Source: Zoroaster sp. YZ-2022
Lineage: Eukaryota; Echinodermata; Asteroidea; Forcipulatida; Zoroasteridae
Assembly (NCBI GenBank): GCA_029582265.1
Contig: CM055828.1
Location: 10,080,250-10,144,249 of the forward strand
DNA length: 64,000 nt
Reading direction: 5' to 3'
The translations under genes and the position numbers were made by a program. Shown here piece after piece: positions 1-8,524 of this stretch. The notes under the pieces are model-generated. The model was not told the DNA's origin and searched no databases. It saw only the letters and a program-made list of their open reading frames with translations. Numbering within the stretch: position 1 is the first letter of the stretch; every line of letters begins with the position of its first letter.

Positions 1-1
1 A

Positions 2-1690
2 GAAAATTTTTACAGTAGTTTAAACAACCAACACATTACCAAAGAACAATATGAGCACGCAAAGAATGTATTTTGTACCTTTGATTGTAAAAATTTAGGA
101 GACTATCACGATTTATACGTGCGTACCGATACTTGCTTATTGGCGGACGTATTTGAAAATTTTCGCGCTACTTGCATGAAACAATACGATTTAGATCCGG
201 CTAATTATTATACTAGTCCCGGTCTGAGTTGGGACGCTTTATTAAAACATTCGAAACAAACTTTAGAATTGCTCACGGACGTTGACATGCATTTATTTAT
301 TGAGAGAGGTACGCGCGGAGGAACGTGTATGGTGAGTAAACGATACGCTAAAGCGAATAATGTTTACTTGGACGACTACGACGAAAATATTTCATCGAGT
401 TACATTACGTATTTAGACGCGAATAATTTATATGGCTACGCGATGAGGCAACCTTTACCGACTGGTAATTTTAAATGGATGACGAGTAAACAAATATACA
501 AACTCGAGAGCGAGGGATTAAAGCGAAACAAAGGATGTATTTTAGAAGTAGATTTACAATATCCAACTATTTTACACGATTCTCACAACGCATTTCCACT
601 CGCGCCAGAGTCTTTAGTGGTGCCGAAAGAATGGATGAGCGACTATCAAAAGAATTTACTAAAAGACAAACCGGCTCCAAACGTTGTAAAATTAGTTCCA
701 AATTTATACGAAAAAAAAAACTACGTGCTTCATTATCGTAATTTACGATTGTATTTACAACTAGGACTAAAGCTAACGAAAATTCATCGTGTTTTAGAAT
801 TTGACGAAGCACGTTGGATGAAATCGTACATCGATAAAAACACTCAACTCAGAAAAATCGCGACGAGTGATTTTGAAAAAGATTTATACAAACTCATGAA
901 CAATTCAGTTTTTGGAAAAACGATGGAAAATGTACGAAAACGCGTTAACGTAAATTTGAAGCGGTTAAACGACGAAAAAGCACAAAATCAAATTCGTTCG
1001 CTCATCGCTAAACCAAATTTTGCAGAGGCGAGGATTTTCGATAACGATCTAGTAGCGATTCACATGCACAAAACAAAACTCGTTCTCAACCGCCCAGTTT
1101 ACGTAGGAATGAGCGTACTGGATTTATCTAAGCATTTGATGTATGATTTTTATTATAATCAATTAAAGAAGAAATACGGCGAGAGGTGTGAGTTGGTATA
1201 CACGGATACAGATAGCTTGTTGTTGGAAATTAAAACTAAAGATGTTTATAAAGATATGAAAAAAGACAAGCATTTATACGATTTTAGTAATTATAAACGA
1301 GATCATTTTCTATTTTCTGAAGAAAATAAAAAGATTATCGGTAAAATGAAAGACGAGACAGCGGAAACTATAATCTCCGAAGTTGTTTGTTTGAGACCAA
1401 AAATTTATTCGATACTTTTATCGGATGAAAAACAAATAAGAAAAGCTAAAGGAGTTAAAAAACAAGTTTTAGAACAATATATTAAACACGACCGTTATAA
1501 ACAAGTTTTATCTCTGAAAAATACACTACATCACCCTATGAATTTTATCAGGCATGAAAAACATCGACTATATACAACTCGAATAAATAAAATATCGCTA
1601 TCACCTTTAGACACGAAGAGACACATTTTAGAAGACGGAATAGTCACTCACGCTTACGGTCACTATAGTCTTAACGACGCTAGCGTTTAA
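2..1690 (+). CDS. polB: Protein-primed family B DNA polymerase, copy A (5' part off window)
   Basis: The reading frame is open from the window edge (codon at base 2) to a TAA at 1688-1690. The upstream coding part lies outside the window. The product is the replicative polymerase of the element. Visible features are the late exonuclease region (TDTCLLADVFENFR, near 122-163), palm motif A (DANNLYGYAM, near 415-444), motif B (KLMNNSVFGK, near 888-917) and the catalytic YTDTDS of motif C (1199-1216). Short insertions around the palm fit protein-primed polymerases of Polintons and adenoviruses. The gene converges on the integrase gene across an 83-bp GATTAC-rich spacer. The visible part has no lesion, unlike copy B. 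Confidence 0.93.
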   Translation, partial: ENFYSSLNNQHITKEQYEHAKNVFCTFDCKNLGDYHDLYVRTDTCLLADVFENFRATCMKQYDLDPANYYTSPGLSWDALLKHSKQTLELLTDVDMHLFIERGTRGGTCMVSKRYAKANNVYLDDYDENISSSYITYLDANNLYGYAMRQPLPTGNFKWMTSKQIYKLESEGLKRNKGCILEVDLQYPTILHDSHNAFPLAPESLVVPKEWMSDYQKNLLKDKPAPNVVKLVPNLYEKKNYVLHYRNLRLYLQLGLKLTKIHRVLEFDEARWMKSYIDKNTQLRKIATSDFEKDLYKLMNNSVFGKTMENVRKRVNVNLKRLNDEKAQNQIRSLIAKPNFAEARIFDNDLVAIHMHKTKLVLNRPVYVGMSVLDLSKHLMYDFYYNQLKKKYGERCELVYTDTDSLLLEIKTKDVYKDMKKDKHLYDFSNYKRDHFLFSEENKKIIGKMKDETAETIISEVVCLRPKIYSILLSDEKQIRKAKGVKKQVLEQYIKHDRYKQVLSLKNTLHHPMNFIRHEKHRLYTTRINKISLSPLDTKRHILEDGIVTHAYGHYSLNDASV

Positions 1691-1773
1691 CAATTACGAT
1701 TACGATTACGATCACGATCTCTTACGCATGATTGCGATTACGATCTCTTATACGATTACGATTGCGATTACGA
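1691..1773. repeat. GATTAC-type hexamer repeats between convergent PolB and integrase genes (copy A)
   Basis: A run of imperfect hexamers (GATTAC, GATCAC, GATTGC) with two CTCTTA interruptions fills the whole spacer between the two stop codons. The equivalent spacer in copy B is a diverged array (GTAATT/GTAATC), so the repeat type is kept while the sequence drifts. Confidence 0.75.
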
Positions 1774-2772
1774 TCACGATCGTTTAACAATAGGTGGATT
1801 TTCTGTATCTCGAGGAATAATTTGTAATTCTTCTTTTACAAAACTACGAGCGGGACCTGCTTCTAAATAATACAAGATGGGTTGATTCGCACCTTTAATA
1901 GTTTTAGATATTCTATATACTGTTATACTCCATATAGGGTCGGTCGCGCGGCGTCTCGTATCTTTTTCAGCTTCGCCGGGTGCGTATAAATATCGAACCA
2001 AACTGTTGTTTGGGATTCTTTTTTCATTCTTTTTAGCGCTTAGCGCGGGTGAGGCCGGATTTTGCTCGACGTTATCTAATTTAATCGCGTCTTTAGGTTT
2101 CAAATTAATTAGTCGCGTCGTCTCGTTGTTTAACGCTTTTACGACTAGAGGTAATCTTTTAACCCATTCTCTGTTTCTCGTATCGGTTGCTATTTCTTGC
2201 GCGTATTGATGTGAAAATAATCTTTCACTCAAAGTTCTATTAAATCGCTCCACCATACCCTGTGCTCTGTGATTACCAGCCTCACTTCTTTGTATTACAA
2301 CATTATGTTTACTCATCAATACGTTGACGCTACTCATGAATTCTTTTCCAGGATCGACTTTTAAGCGCGCGGGCCAAGACAATAATGAACGTTTATAAAT
2401 TTTCTCAAACGCGTTACCAACTTGCGTAGCCGTTTTATCGGTTAACGGTTGTGCTTCTTTAAATCTACTGGCTTCATCAATAATTGTTAACGAGTACTTG
2501 TATGTCGTTCAACCAACCGTATCGTGCGGAAGAAACAGTAAATCCGCTTGATGAACCTCATTCGGTTTTCCAAACGTACTATTTGATGAAGTTGGTCTAG
2601 GAATATATTTAGGATAGGGTAAATAAATTTGCCACAGCGCTTGCTTTTTAATCCACCGTCGAACTGTTTTTACATTTATTTTTGTTTCTTTAGCCAGCTT
2701 GCTAATTGCATCTTGGCCTTTGTAATATCCTCGCGGACTATAATAAGCGTTTGAAGGTTTTAGCTCATTCAT
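1774..2772 (-). pseudogene. int: Polinton integrase, copy A, one in-frame stop
   Basis: Homologue of the 330-aa integrase of copy B over its full length (332 codons plus stop). The frame is open except for a single TGA at 2509-2511, between the first catalytic Asp region (HQADLLFLPHD) and the rest of the catalytic core. The later Asp (KVDPGKEF) and the Glu (GMVERFNRT) are present, as is the C-terminal SH3/chromo-like segment. A small insertion in the linker (near 2020-2040) makes it two residues longer than copy B. The stop would remove two of the three catalytic acids, so I treat the gene as broken. Confidence 0.9.
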
Positions 2773-2795
2773 TTTTAATATTGTACAACATATTT

Positions 2796-3053
2796 TTATT
2801 CATTAGTATTTTTAGGCATGAGCGAATCTGGTAAAATTCCTTGTTTAATTAACGCCATTTGAGTTCCACCGGCTAATGCGACTGTCACGGTGAGTTTTAA
2901 CCCGTCTTTTATACTAAACTTTCCCAAGTTGGCTGGTTCTACGCTTAATACTTTTTTACCGATCATGCTGTATAAAACTATAAAAACTCCAAAAACGACG
3001 CTTTTGTAAAGCGAATCGGCGATTGTTTTCGGCTCTATTGGCATTGAAGACAT
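2796..3053 (-). CDS. Small two-segment membrane protein (85 aa), copy A
   Basis: Unrecognised small protein conserved almost unchanged in copy B (46886-47146). Two hydrophobic segments are visible: SVVFGVFIVLYSMIG near residues 18-33, and LTVTVALAGGTQMAL near 53-68. They are separated by a charged loop. It sits in the same-strand block between the integrase and the basic tail-anchored protein, so it is probably co-expressed with virion genes. Intactness in both copies indicates selection. A virion membrane or host-membrane role is only inference. Confidence 0.8.
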   Translation of the reverse strand: MSSMPIEPKTIADSLYKSVVFGVFIVLYSMIGKKVLSVEPANLGKFSIKDGLKLTVTVALAGGTQMALIKQGILPDSLMPKNTNE

Positions 3054-3093
3054 ATTTATAGTTATTTAATATAATATTTAAAAAAACAAACTT

Positions 3094-3531
3094 TTATTCC
3101 ATTTCAAAAACAATGAGTTCTCTCGTGGTGGGCGGTGAAACGCTAGCGAGTTTAACGGGTTCGTTTTTAAATGTCGGTTCTCTAACTAGTTTCACCGTCG
3201 CGGGTTCTTGCTCGTTCTGTCTAAACAAGAAATAAGCGATACCTCCAATAGCTAAACCAATAGCTATATAATAGTAGTAACTCGTTTTATTGCTCGTCGA
3301 GTTGTTTTCTTTATAACCTTCGATATCGCGAGACGTTTTAACGCTTTTCGAGGGTTTAGCGAGTTGTAGTTTTTTCTCTTTGTTAATTTCGGCTAGTCTT
3401 TTTCCAGCTGCAACTCTGTTTGGGTTTTTTTCTTTTTTAGTCGCTGGTTGGGTTATGGTCAGTAACGGTTGACTCACAGAATGTGAAGTTTGCGGTTGTT
3501 CCGGTTGCGCAATCTGCTCGTTGGTTTCCAT
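3094..3531 (-). CDS. Basic, single-pass membrane protein (145 aa), copy A
   Basis: The N-terminal half is rich in Gln, Pro and Thr and then in Lys/Arg, including KNPNRVAAGKRLAEINKEKK. One hydrophobic segment (YYYYIAIGLAIGGIAYFLF) lies near residues 85-104, followed by an acidic and Pro-containing tail. The basic motif resembles DNA-condensing or core-type virion peptides; that is an analogy and not a homology claim. The start at 3531 lies inside the preceding 202-aa gene, giving a 95-bp overlap in another frame. The overlap is also present in copy B. Confidence 0.78.
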   Translation of the reverse strand: METNEQIAQPEQPQTSHSVSQPLLTITQPATKKEKNPNRVAAGKRLAEINKEKKLQLAKPSKSVKTSRDIEGYKENNSTSNKTSYYYYIAIGLAIGGIAYFLFRQNEQEPATVKLVREPTFKNEPVKLASVSPPTTRELIVFEME

Positions 3532-4045
3532 CGCTTTTATTATCTACGCAAGATTCTTCTTTTCTTTTTAAATGTTTTGCCGTAATTAGCGAAGCGCTGA
3601 GCGGAGCGATCAACATACCGTACTTGTAATATATTTCACACGCTACGGTAGAAAGCATGCTCGAAATGAACGGATCTTTTTCTAAATCTGAAATTAATTT
3701 ACCTTCATCATCAATTTGAAATTTATGACCATACAAATCTATACGATTTAAACTTAATCCTAATAGTTTGGCGTATAGCGTTATAATGGCGCTACCTAAA
3801 GACTGAGTAATATCGCGACCTAATTTAGTTTCGTATTGCGTGTGCAGCGCGTCTCGCTCTTCGGTAGACAAAGCTTCAATATCGCTAACGCTTAGTTCTT
3901 TTCCGAAAAACTTTTTCGAATCTCCTCCCACTACAACCGATAAAAGACGTATTTTTTGTTTCAACGACGTATCATCGTTAGTATTGTCATCGTTCGCGAG
4001 TGGCATCCGTGGATTTTCGTTTAATAGTTTATGTACTTCTTCCAT
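3437..4045 (-). CDS. Conserved Polinton protein of unknown function (202 aa), copy A
   Basis: Homologue of the 197-aa protein of copy B (45925-46518). It is mixed alpha/beta in appearance with no membrane segment certain. A central region (GRDITQSLGSAIITLYAKLLGL) is helical and mildly hydrophobic. The C-terminal 30 residues are low-complexity because the same DNA encodes the start of the next gene in another frame. Start ATG at 4045 overlaps the end of the broken 108-aa gene. I do not recognise a family beyond its presence in both elements. Confidence 0.78.
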   Translation of the reverse strand: MEEVHKLLNENPRMPLANDDNTNDDTSLKQKIRLLSVVVGGDSKKFFGKELSVSDIEALSTEERDALHTQYETKLGRDITQSLGSAIITLYAKLLGLSLNRIDLYGHKFQIDDEGKLISDLEKDPFISSMLSTVACEIYYKYGMLIAPLSASLITAKHLKRKEESCVDNKSDGNQRADCATGTTANFTFCESTVTDHNPTSD

Positions 4046-4350
4046 TTATTATACGTATTTATAGAATAATCGGTTAAATTTATTAAAAAAATATAGAAAC
4101 CAATAATTAATTTTAGATAACCCATCGGCGTTTAAAAGTTCGTTAAGATTAAACGTTAGATCTTTTACTTGTTCAGCAGATATACTCGTAAATATACCTT
4201 TTACTTTTTCAGTATTCTCGTTTAAAACTAGTACTAGGTTTTTTCTTTCTTTTTCAGTATTGAGACGTTGGTTAAGATTATATATAAAATCATTTACTCG
4301 TTCAGCAGATATACTCGTAAAATATAACTTTTACTCGTTCAGCATTCATA
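4021..4350 (-). pseudogene. Frameshifted homologue of the 108-aa repeat protein, copy A
   Basis: The start codon at 4350 and most of the sequence match the intact gene at 45623-45949. An extra A in the run at about 4318-4323 shifts the frame after roughly ten codons. The two internal repeats (IFTSISAE followed by a NLN-type segment) can still be read in the shifted frame. The 3' end overlaps the start of the 202-aa gene as in copy B. Confidence 0.75.
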
Positions 4351-4379
4351 TTTATAAATAGATTTATAATATTTATTAA

Positions 4380-4617
4380 AATACTAAACGACCTATGAGC
4401 AATTGCTCTCAACCTATGTGTAACCTGCTAACGACTTGTGTGTCACATGTAAGTAACATGTGAGTAACATGTAAGTAACATGTGAGTAACATGTGAGTAA
4501 CATGTGAGTAATTACTCTTAACCCTAGGGGTAATTGCTCTTAACTTATGCGTAACCTAGTGGTACGGTAACTTACCAACAACTTGCAAACGACCTATGAG
4601 CAATTGCTCTTAATGGA
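4380..4617. repeat. Intergenic tandem repeats downstream of the ATPase gene, copy A
   Basis: The core is a run of about six AACATGTGAGT/AACATGTAAGT units (about 11 bp) at 4446-4510. It is flanked by dispersed copies of GAGCAATTGCTCTTAA and TAGGTTA-like words. The corresponding spacer in copy B (45415-45590) holds a different expansion of related words. The array sits between the ATPase and the 108-aa gene, which lie on the same strand, and encodes nothing. Confidence 0.8.
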
Positions 4618-5238
4618 CTAGTCGCGTATTTCATAACCGGTAGGTTGATCTGTTTTTAAAATCAATTTGCGATGTTTAACTTGTTTTAATTTTTCATGAA
4701 TTTCCATTCTCAACTCTTTCGTAGGTACAACATCATTTTCTCTAAGACAATTCTCGTACGAGTCTCTATCTTTACAATAAAATAAACACACCCATTTGAG
4801 TTGTTCTCTAAAATCTTTCAATACGCTATTATATTTTTGCGAAAGAATCCAACAGCTGTGTTGTACGTGTCTACCGCTAAAAGCCAATTGTGTAATCATA
4901 CATTTATTATTCTCGTCGTATTTTTTATAATGCAACTGTTTATTAGCGCTGCAATCGTCTATAATAAACAACGTTTCCTCAGTTTTGAAAGCGTCGCTAT
5001 AAATTTGTATAGCCCTATTCAGCAAGATGTCGTTTAAATCGTTAACGTGTACGTTATCGTCTTTTAGAACCCATTTTCTATTTTTGTACGTATCGTTGTA
5101 GAAGATGGTGGGACATAATATAACGATATTTTTAAAATATTTAAAATATTCTTTTTCTAATAAATTTAAAACAAATTCAGTTTTTCCGCATCCCGTTTGT
5201 CCGCAAATTAATGCGGCGTGTGGATATTTAGGCAACAT
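4618..5238 (-). CDS. A32/FtsK-HerA-type genome packaging ATPase, copy A
   Basis: This is the 206-aa ATPase that would drive DNA into capsids. Walker A is GQTGCGKT at residues 13-20 and Walker B is LFIIDD at 90-95. A downstream polar-residue region (AFSGRHVQHSCWILSQKY) fits the sensor part of the FtsK/HerA class. The length is normal for Polinton ATPases. It lies 64 bp downstream of the major capsid gene on the same strand, the classical capsid-packaging pairing. The start is the ATG at 5238, preceded by an AT-rich stretch. The gene is intact and nearly identical to 44794-45414. Confidence 0.93.
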   Translation of the reverse strand: MLPKYPHAALICGQTGCGKTEFVLNLLEKEYFKYFKNIVILCPTIFYNDTYKNRKWVLKDDNVHVNDLNDILLNRAIQIYSDAFKTEETLFIIDDCSANKQLHYKKYDENNKCMITQLAFSGRHVQHSCWILSQKYNSVLKDFREQLKWVCLFYCKDRDSYENCLRENDVVPTKELRMEIHEKLKQVKHRKLILKTDQPTGYEIRD

Positions 5239-5302
5239 TTTCTTTTATTATTAGGCGTTTTTTAAAATATCACGCTATCGTTTAAATTGAGTCTCGCTAA
5301 TT

Positions 5303-6580
5303 TTAATAATCGACAGATTCAAAACGCCCGTTTTTTATATTTAGTTGCGCGTCCATGATAATAAAAGTATACATGTTTAGTTCACCCGCAGCTTCCGCTT
5401 CTTTTTCAATTTGAATAGTAATTCCTTCGGATAAGTTTTGTACTCGTCTTCCGCTTTCGTGTAATTTATTGTCGGTGGTAGTTCTTAAATCTAGGAATAG
5501 GCCATATCGTTGGAGTAAATAATCAGCTTGTTTAACGTTTGATAAATTTAGAGCTTGTACGACTTGTATAGCGTGTTGTTGTTTCGAATCGCCGAAATAT
5601 TTTGAAATCTCTTCCCAATGTTGATACCTTTTCATTCCATGCGCGTAGAGTTGGTTAGGAACGCCTTCGATCGTAATTGAAACTTTTTCGATTTTTGGAT
5701 TATAAAATGTATTGCTTTCTTTCGTGGTGGGTTCTCTGAATAAAAACAATATTCCTTTCATACTTTTTGCGGGAGTATTTAAATTTATATTCCACATCGT
5801 ATCGCTTTTGTTTAACGGAGTCACGCTCTGTCTCAGTACGCAGTCAAACAATATACTCAACCGAGAGGTATATTGATTTTTAATCGTTCGAGCGAGTTCC
5901 GGCATATGAACTACTTCATATTCTAAAGAAATTCCGCTTATGATATATTTTGCGTCATCGCCGGTGCTTTTAATCACGCTAGAAAATTTATTAAACACGA
6001 GTTCGTAAGTCAATCGATCTCCGATGCCCGACTGATAGTAAGGTTGATGATCGGTCAACAATTCAAAATCCAGCGGAATGTAATATCTATTTTTATACGC
6101 GTCCGCGATAGCTTTATATTTTCCTCCGTTACCCGCGGGAACTTTATCGCTAGCGTCTATTCGCAATTTAGTTACGTTTGTATTTTCGATTCCTTGATAC
6201 GCTAAATTTTCGCGTTGATCTTTAGTTAACCATTCGTCTTTGTAACAATTGAATACATCCGCGTCGTCTAATGAAAATATTTCATTTCCTTCCATTTTAA
6301 TAATTATATGTTTTACGATCGCTCTACCTATATTTTGTACCAACGTTCTATTTTCATCATCCGTTGAAACGAGTTCTATATTGAAAGCCAATCGAGTTGT
6401 ATTGGGAACGATAACGTCGTTCATTCCTAAATTTGGAAAACGAACCGTCAACAATTGATTTTCGGTAATGGTGCTCGGATTATTTGTGATAACGACTTTT
6501 TGACGCAAACCTTTCACACCTCTCGGTTCTCTTATTCTCCTGTATGGATCGAGCGTATCTCCGTACATATTGTTAGTCAT
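5303..6580 (-). CDS. Major capsid protein, double jelly-roll type, copy A (intact)
   Basis: A 425-aa protein of the Polinton major capsid family; relatives in invertebrate genomes are often labelled F54H12.2-like. Family-typical stretches are the early segment around residues 40-100 (RFPNLGMNDVIVPN, QNIGRAIVKHIIIKMEGNEI), SGISLEYEVVHMPELAR near the middle, and the C-terminal EGITIQIEKEAEAAGELN. The assignment rests on these and on position next to the ATPase. The fold was not computed. No signal or membrane segment is seen. It is divergently arranged with the 147-aa gene across a TATATTTACAAAC-repeat promoter region. This is the undamaged version: the copy B gene has two stops. Confidence 0.88.
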   Translation of the reverse strand: MTNNMYGDTLDPYRRIREPRGVKGLRQKVVITNNPSTITENQLLTVRFPNLGMNDVIVPNTTRLAFNIELVSTDDENRTLVQNIGRAIVKHIIIKMEGNEIFSLDDADVFNCYKDEWLTKDQRENLAYQGIENTNVTKLRIDASDKVPAGNGGKYKAIADAYKNRYYIPLDFELLTDHQPYYQSGIGDRLTYELVFNKFSSVIKSTGDDAKYIISGISLEYEVVHMPELARTIKNQYTSRLSILFDCVLRQSVTPLNKSDTMWNINLNTPAKSMKGILFLFREPTTKESNTFYNPKIEKVSITIEGVPNQLYAHGMKRYQHWEEISKYFGDSKQQHAIQVVQALNLSNVKQADYLLQRYGLFLDLRTTTDNKLHESGRRVQNLSEGITIQIEKEAEAAGELNMYTFIIMDAQLNIKNGRFESVDY

Positions 6581-6711
6581 ATTTTATACCTGTAAATATA
6601 AAATATTTTTATAAAAAAGTAAACTATATTTGCAAACTATATTTACAAACTATATTTTATTAAAAAAGTTGTTAAAAAAGTAAAAACTATATTTACAAAC
6701 TATAAAAGAAA
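6581..6711. promoter_or_regulatory. Divergent promoter region between capsid and 147-aa genes, copy A
   Basis: An AT-rich spacer holding four near-identical words of the form AACTATATTTACAAAC. Genes start at both ends and run outward, so a bidirectional promoter is the simplest reading. Copy B has the same arrangement at 43373-43491 with fewer repeats. Confidence 0.55.
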
Positions 6712-6948
6712 ATGGTATCTATAGCGATGATGGTTGGAGGCGCGGTGATTAACGCGTTAGCATTTACAGGAAGTAATGCTCTATTTAGTAATTTGCGTAG
6801 CAGCGACGCATCGCAAGAACGCAAAAGACACGATTTAGCGTTGGAACATCTTTCGAAAGCTAGAGATGAATTTAGTAAAAAGCGATTAAAATATCTAGAT
6901 TATTTAAACGCGGGACAACTCATTTCTTTGAGCAATCGTCTTATTTGA
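6712..6948 (+). pseudogene. Truncated 147-aa membrane protein gene, copy A
   Basis: The first 66 residues match the 147-aa protein of copy B, including the hydrophobic N-terminus (VSIAMMVGGAVINALAFTG) and the charged helical stretch that follows. At about 6910 the sequence switches to antisense 487-aa gene sequence. The last dozen residues are therefore unrelated and the C-terminal membrane segment is lost. Confidence 0.85.
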
Positions 6949-7299
6949 TAATAAACGTGAAATCAAAAAAAAACTACGAATCATCATATTTGAATTATTT
7001 AAATGTTGATAACCTACGCCGCAACCCGTTGAAGCGCAATACGTCGTAAAATTTATTTGATTTTGATAAAAAATTAACGGTTGATGATGCCAATCATCGA
7101 CTACTTTTTGACTAGCCACTTTAGGTAATTTGTAGTTGTTAAAAACATTATCAAATTGTACGTTAAAAAACTCATTCTTGTTAACGTAAATATTTATACT
7201 CGTTAAATCGTTAGCGTTAAAATTTTCAGGAACATAAAAATTTCCGGATGTTGGATATCGTTTCGATAAATTGCTCTTGAATGCTAATGGAAACGTCAT
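6904..7299 (-). pseudogene. 5' remnant of the 487-aa tail-anchored protein gene, copy A
   Basis: Residues 1-110 match the 487-aa protein of copy B, starting MTFPLAFKSN. A short homopolymer difference near 6965 shifts the frame, and about 40 bp later the gene is cut by the internal deletion that joins it to the truncated 147-aa gene. Roughly 75 percent of the gene is absent. Confidence 0.87.
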
Positions 7300-7322
7300 T
7301 TATTATAACATTTAATAATAAA

Positions 7323-7997
7323 ATGTATCATACCGTTGAATTAGAAATTGAAAGAAATGGTGGAGAAATTCAATTAGGTAACGGTATCGATAATCGTAGT
7401 GGTACTCTCACGATATCATTACTTAGCGCAAACATTTGGGTAGGATATTACAACGTACGTAAAAAAGAACGAATAACCTATCGTACAGCGAGATTAGATA
7501 ATGTTGTAAAATTTATCGAGCCGGGGCTTTACAACATTTATGAAATTATAGATATAATTTCAAAAAACGAGTCTTGGATAACGTTTACGATCGATAAATC
7601 AACGGGTGTTTACACGTTAAAGTTAAACGATGGCGATAAATCAATTAAATTTTCGTCGGGATTAGCTAATTTACTCGGACTACACAATGAATTTCTAACC
7701 GTAGGAGAATATAGTAAAAAAATCGATGTACAACTTTTTAAAATTTTATACATTCATTGCGATCAAATTTCTACGACCGATAATTATTTTAATGGACAGC
7801 CTAGCACCGTCTTAAACGTTTTTCCCTTGCAAGGTAAATCGTTTGGAGATAGTATGTTTATGGAATACAATAGTCCATTGTTTAAAAAATTAAAAATCGG
7901 TACTTTTAACGCGTTGAGTTTTAAAATTAAAGATTCAAAAGCTAGAGATGTACATAATCACGGTTTCCCCGTTATTTTAAATCTAGAGATTGTATAA
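7323..7997 (+). CDS. Penton-like minor capsid protein (224 aa), copy A
   Basis: This matches the 224-aa protein of copy B residue for residue along its length. The C-terminal third (ILYIHCDQIS, NGQPSTVLNVFPLQGKSFG, then a final VILNLEIV) has the pattern I associate with Polinton single-jelly-roll minor capsid (penton) proteins. The fold is inferred. I place the start at ATG 7323, because copy B begins there and the upstream extension is antisense to another gene's start. It is the first of four same-strand genes and ends 4 bp before the next start. Confidence 0.78.
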   Translation: MYHTVELEIERNGGEIQLGNGIDNRSGTLTISLLSANIWVGYYNVRKKERITYRTARLDNVVKFIEPGLYNIYEIIDIISKNESWITFTIDKSTGVYTLKLNDGDKSIKFSSGLANLLGLHNEFLTVGEYSKKIDVQLFKILYIHCDQISTTDNYFNGQPSTVLNVFPLQGKSFGDSMFMEYNSPLFKKLKIGTFNALSFKIKDSKARDVHNHGFPVILNLEIV

Positions 7998-8001
7998 ATA
8001 T

Positions 8002-8505
8002 ATGGCGAGTATTTACGGACCCGGTCGAACGAGCGAACGAACGAGCTATAGTGGTAGTGAGAGTGCAAGCGGAGCGAGCGGTGAAACATCGTCTAGCGAA
8101 ATTTATCGGCATCATGGATATTTAAATAGAGATGAAATTTTACAAAGAACTATTCTCATCGAAAAATTCAACGTTATACTCGGATGGCACGCTACGTTTA
8201 AACAACCCTTTTTCATGTTTAACGTTTCGCCTACGTACTGCAGTATTTTTACGCAATTTATAAAAACTAATAGTTTTGCTACGCACGCAGTAACGCGTGA
8301 TTATGCACCCAACGTTTATCATATTCCTTCTCCACAACGAAATGAAAAATTTCATTTTGTCGATAATGAAACGCAGCATCTCAAGTACGAAATGTGTTTT
8401 AAAATGCGTGGTGTTCAAAAAGTTTTTGTACAAGCAACCTTTTTTGGCTCATTAAATTCAAAAATCTGTTTTAATATAGAAATTAAAAGTTTACCGTTAA
8501 ATTAA
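8002..8505 (+). CDS. MASIYGP protein 1 (167 aa), copy A
   Basis: The protein opens MASIYGPGR followed by a Ser/Thr/Glu-rich linker, then a beta-rich domain with NVYHIPSPQRNEKFHFVDNE and a terminal segment ATFFGSLNSKICFNIEIKSLPLN. It is paralogous to the next gene (same opening and same C-terminal FGSL-C pattern). A compact beta domain behind a flexible N-terminal motif suggests a structural virion accessory, which is inference. The start at 8002 is chosen over an upstream start because copies B and C and the paralogue all begin at this methionine. It is intact. Confidence 0.78.
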   Translation: MASIYGPGRTSERTSYSGSESASGASGETSSSEIYRHHGYLNRDEILQRTILIEKFNVILGWHATFKQPFFMFNVSPTYCSIFTQFIKTNSFATHAVTRDYAPNVYHIPSPQRNEKFHFVDNETQHLKYEMCFKMRGVQKVFVQATFFGSLNSKICFNIEIKSLPLN

Positions 8506-8524
8506 ATTGTTGTCTGTTACAAAT

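Noticed and set aside
8140..8433. 97-codon frame antisense to MASIYGP protein 1, mirrored at 37579-37872
   Set aside because: A shadow frame with the same explanation as above.
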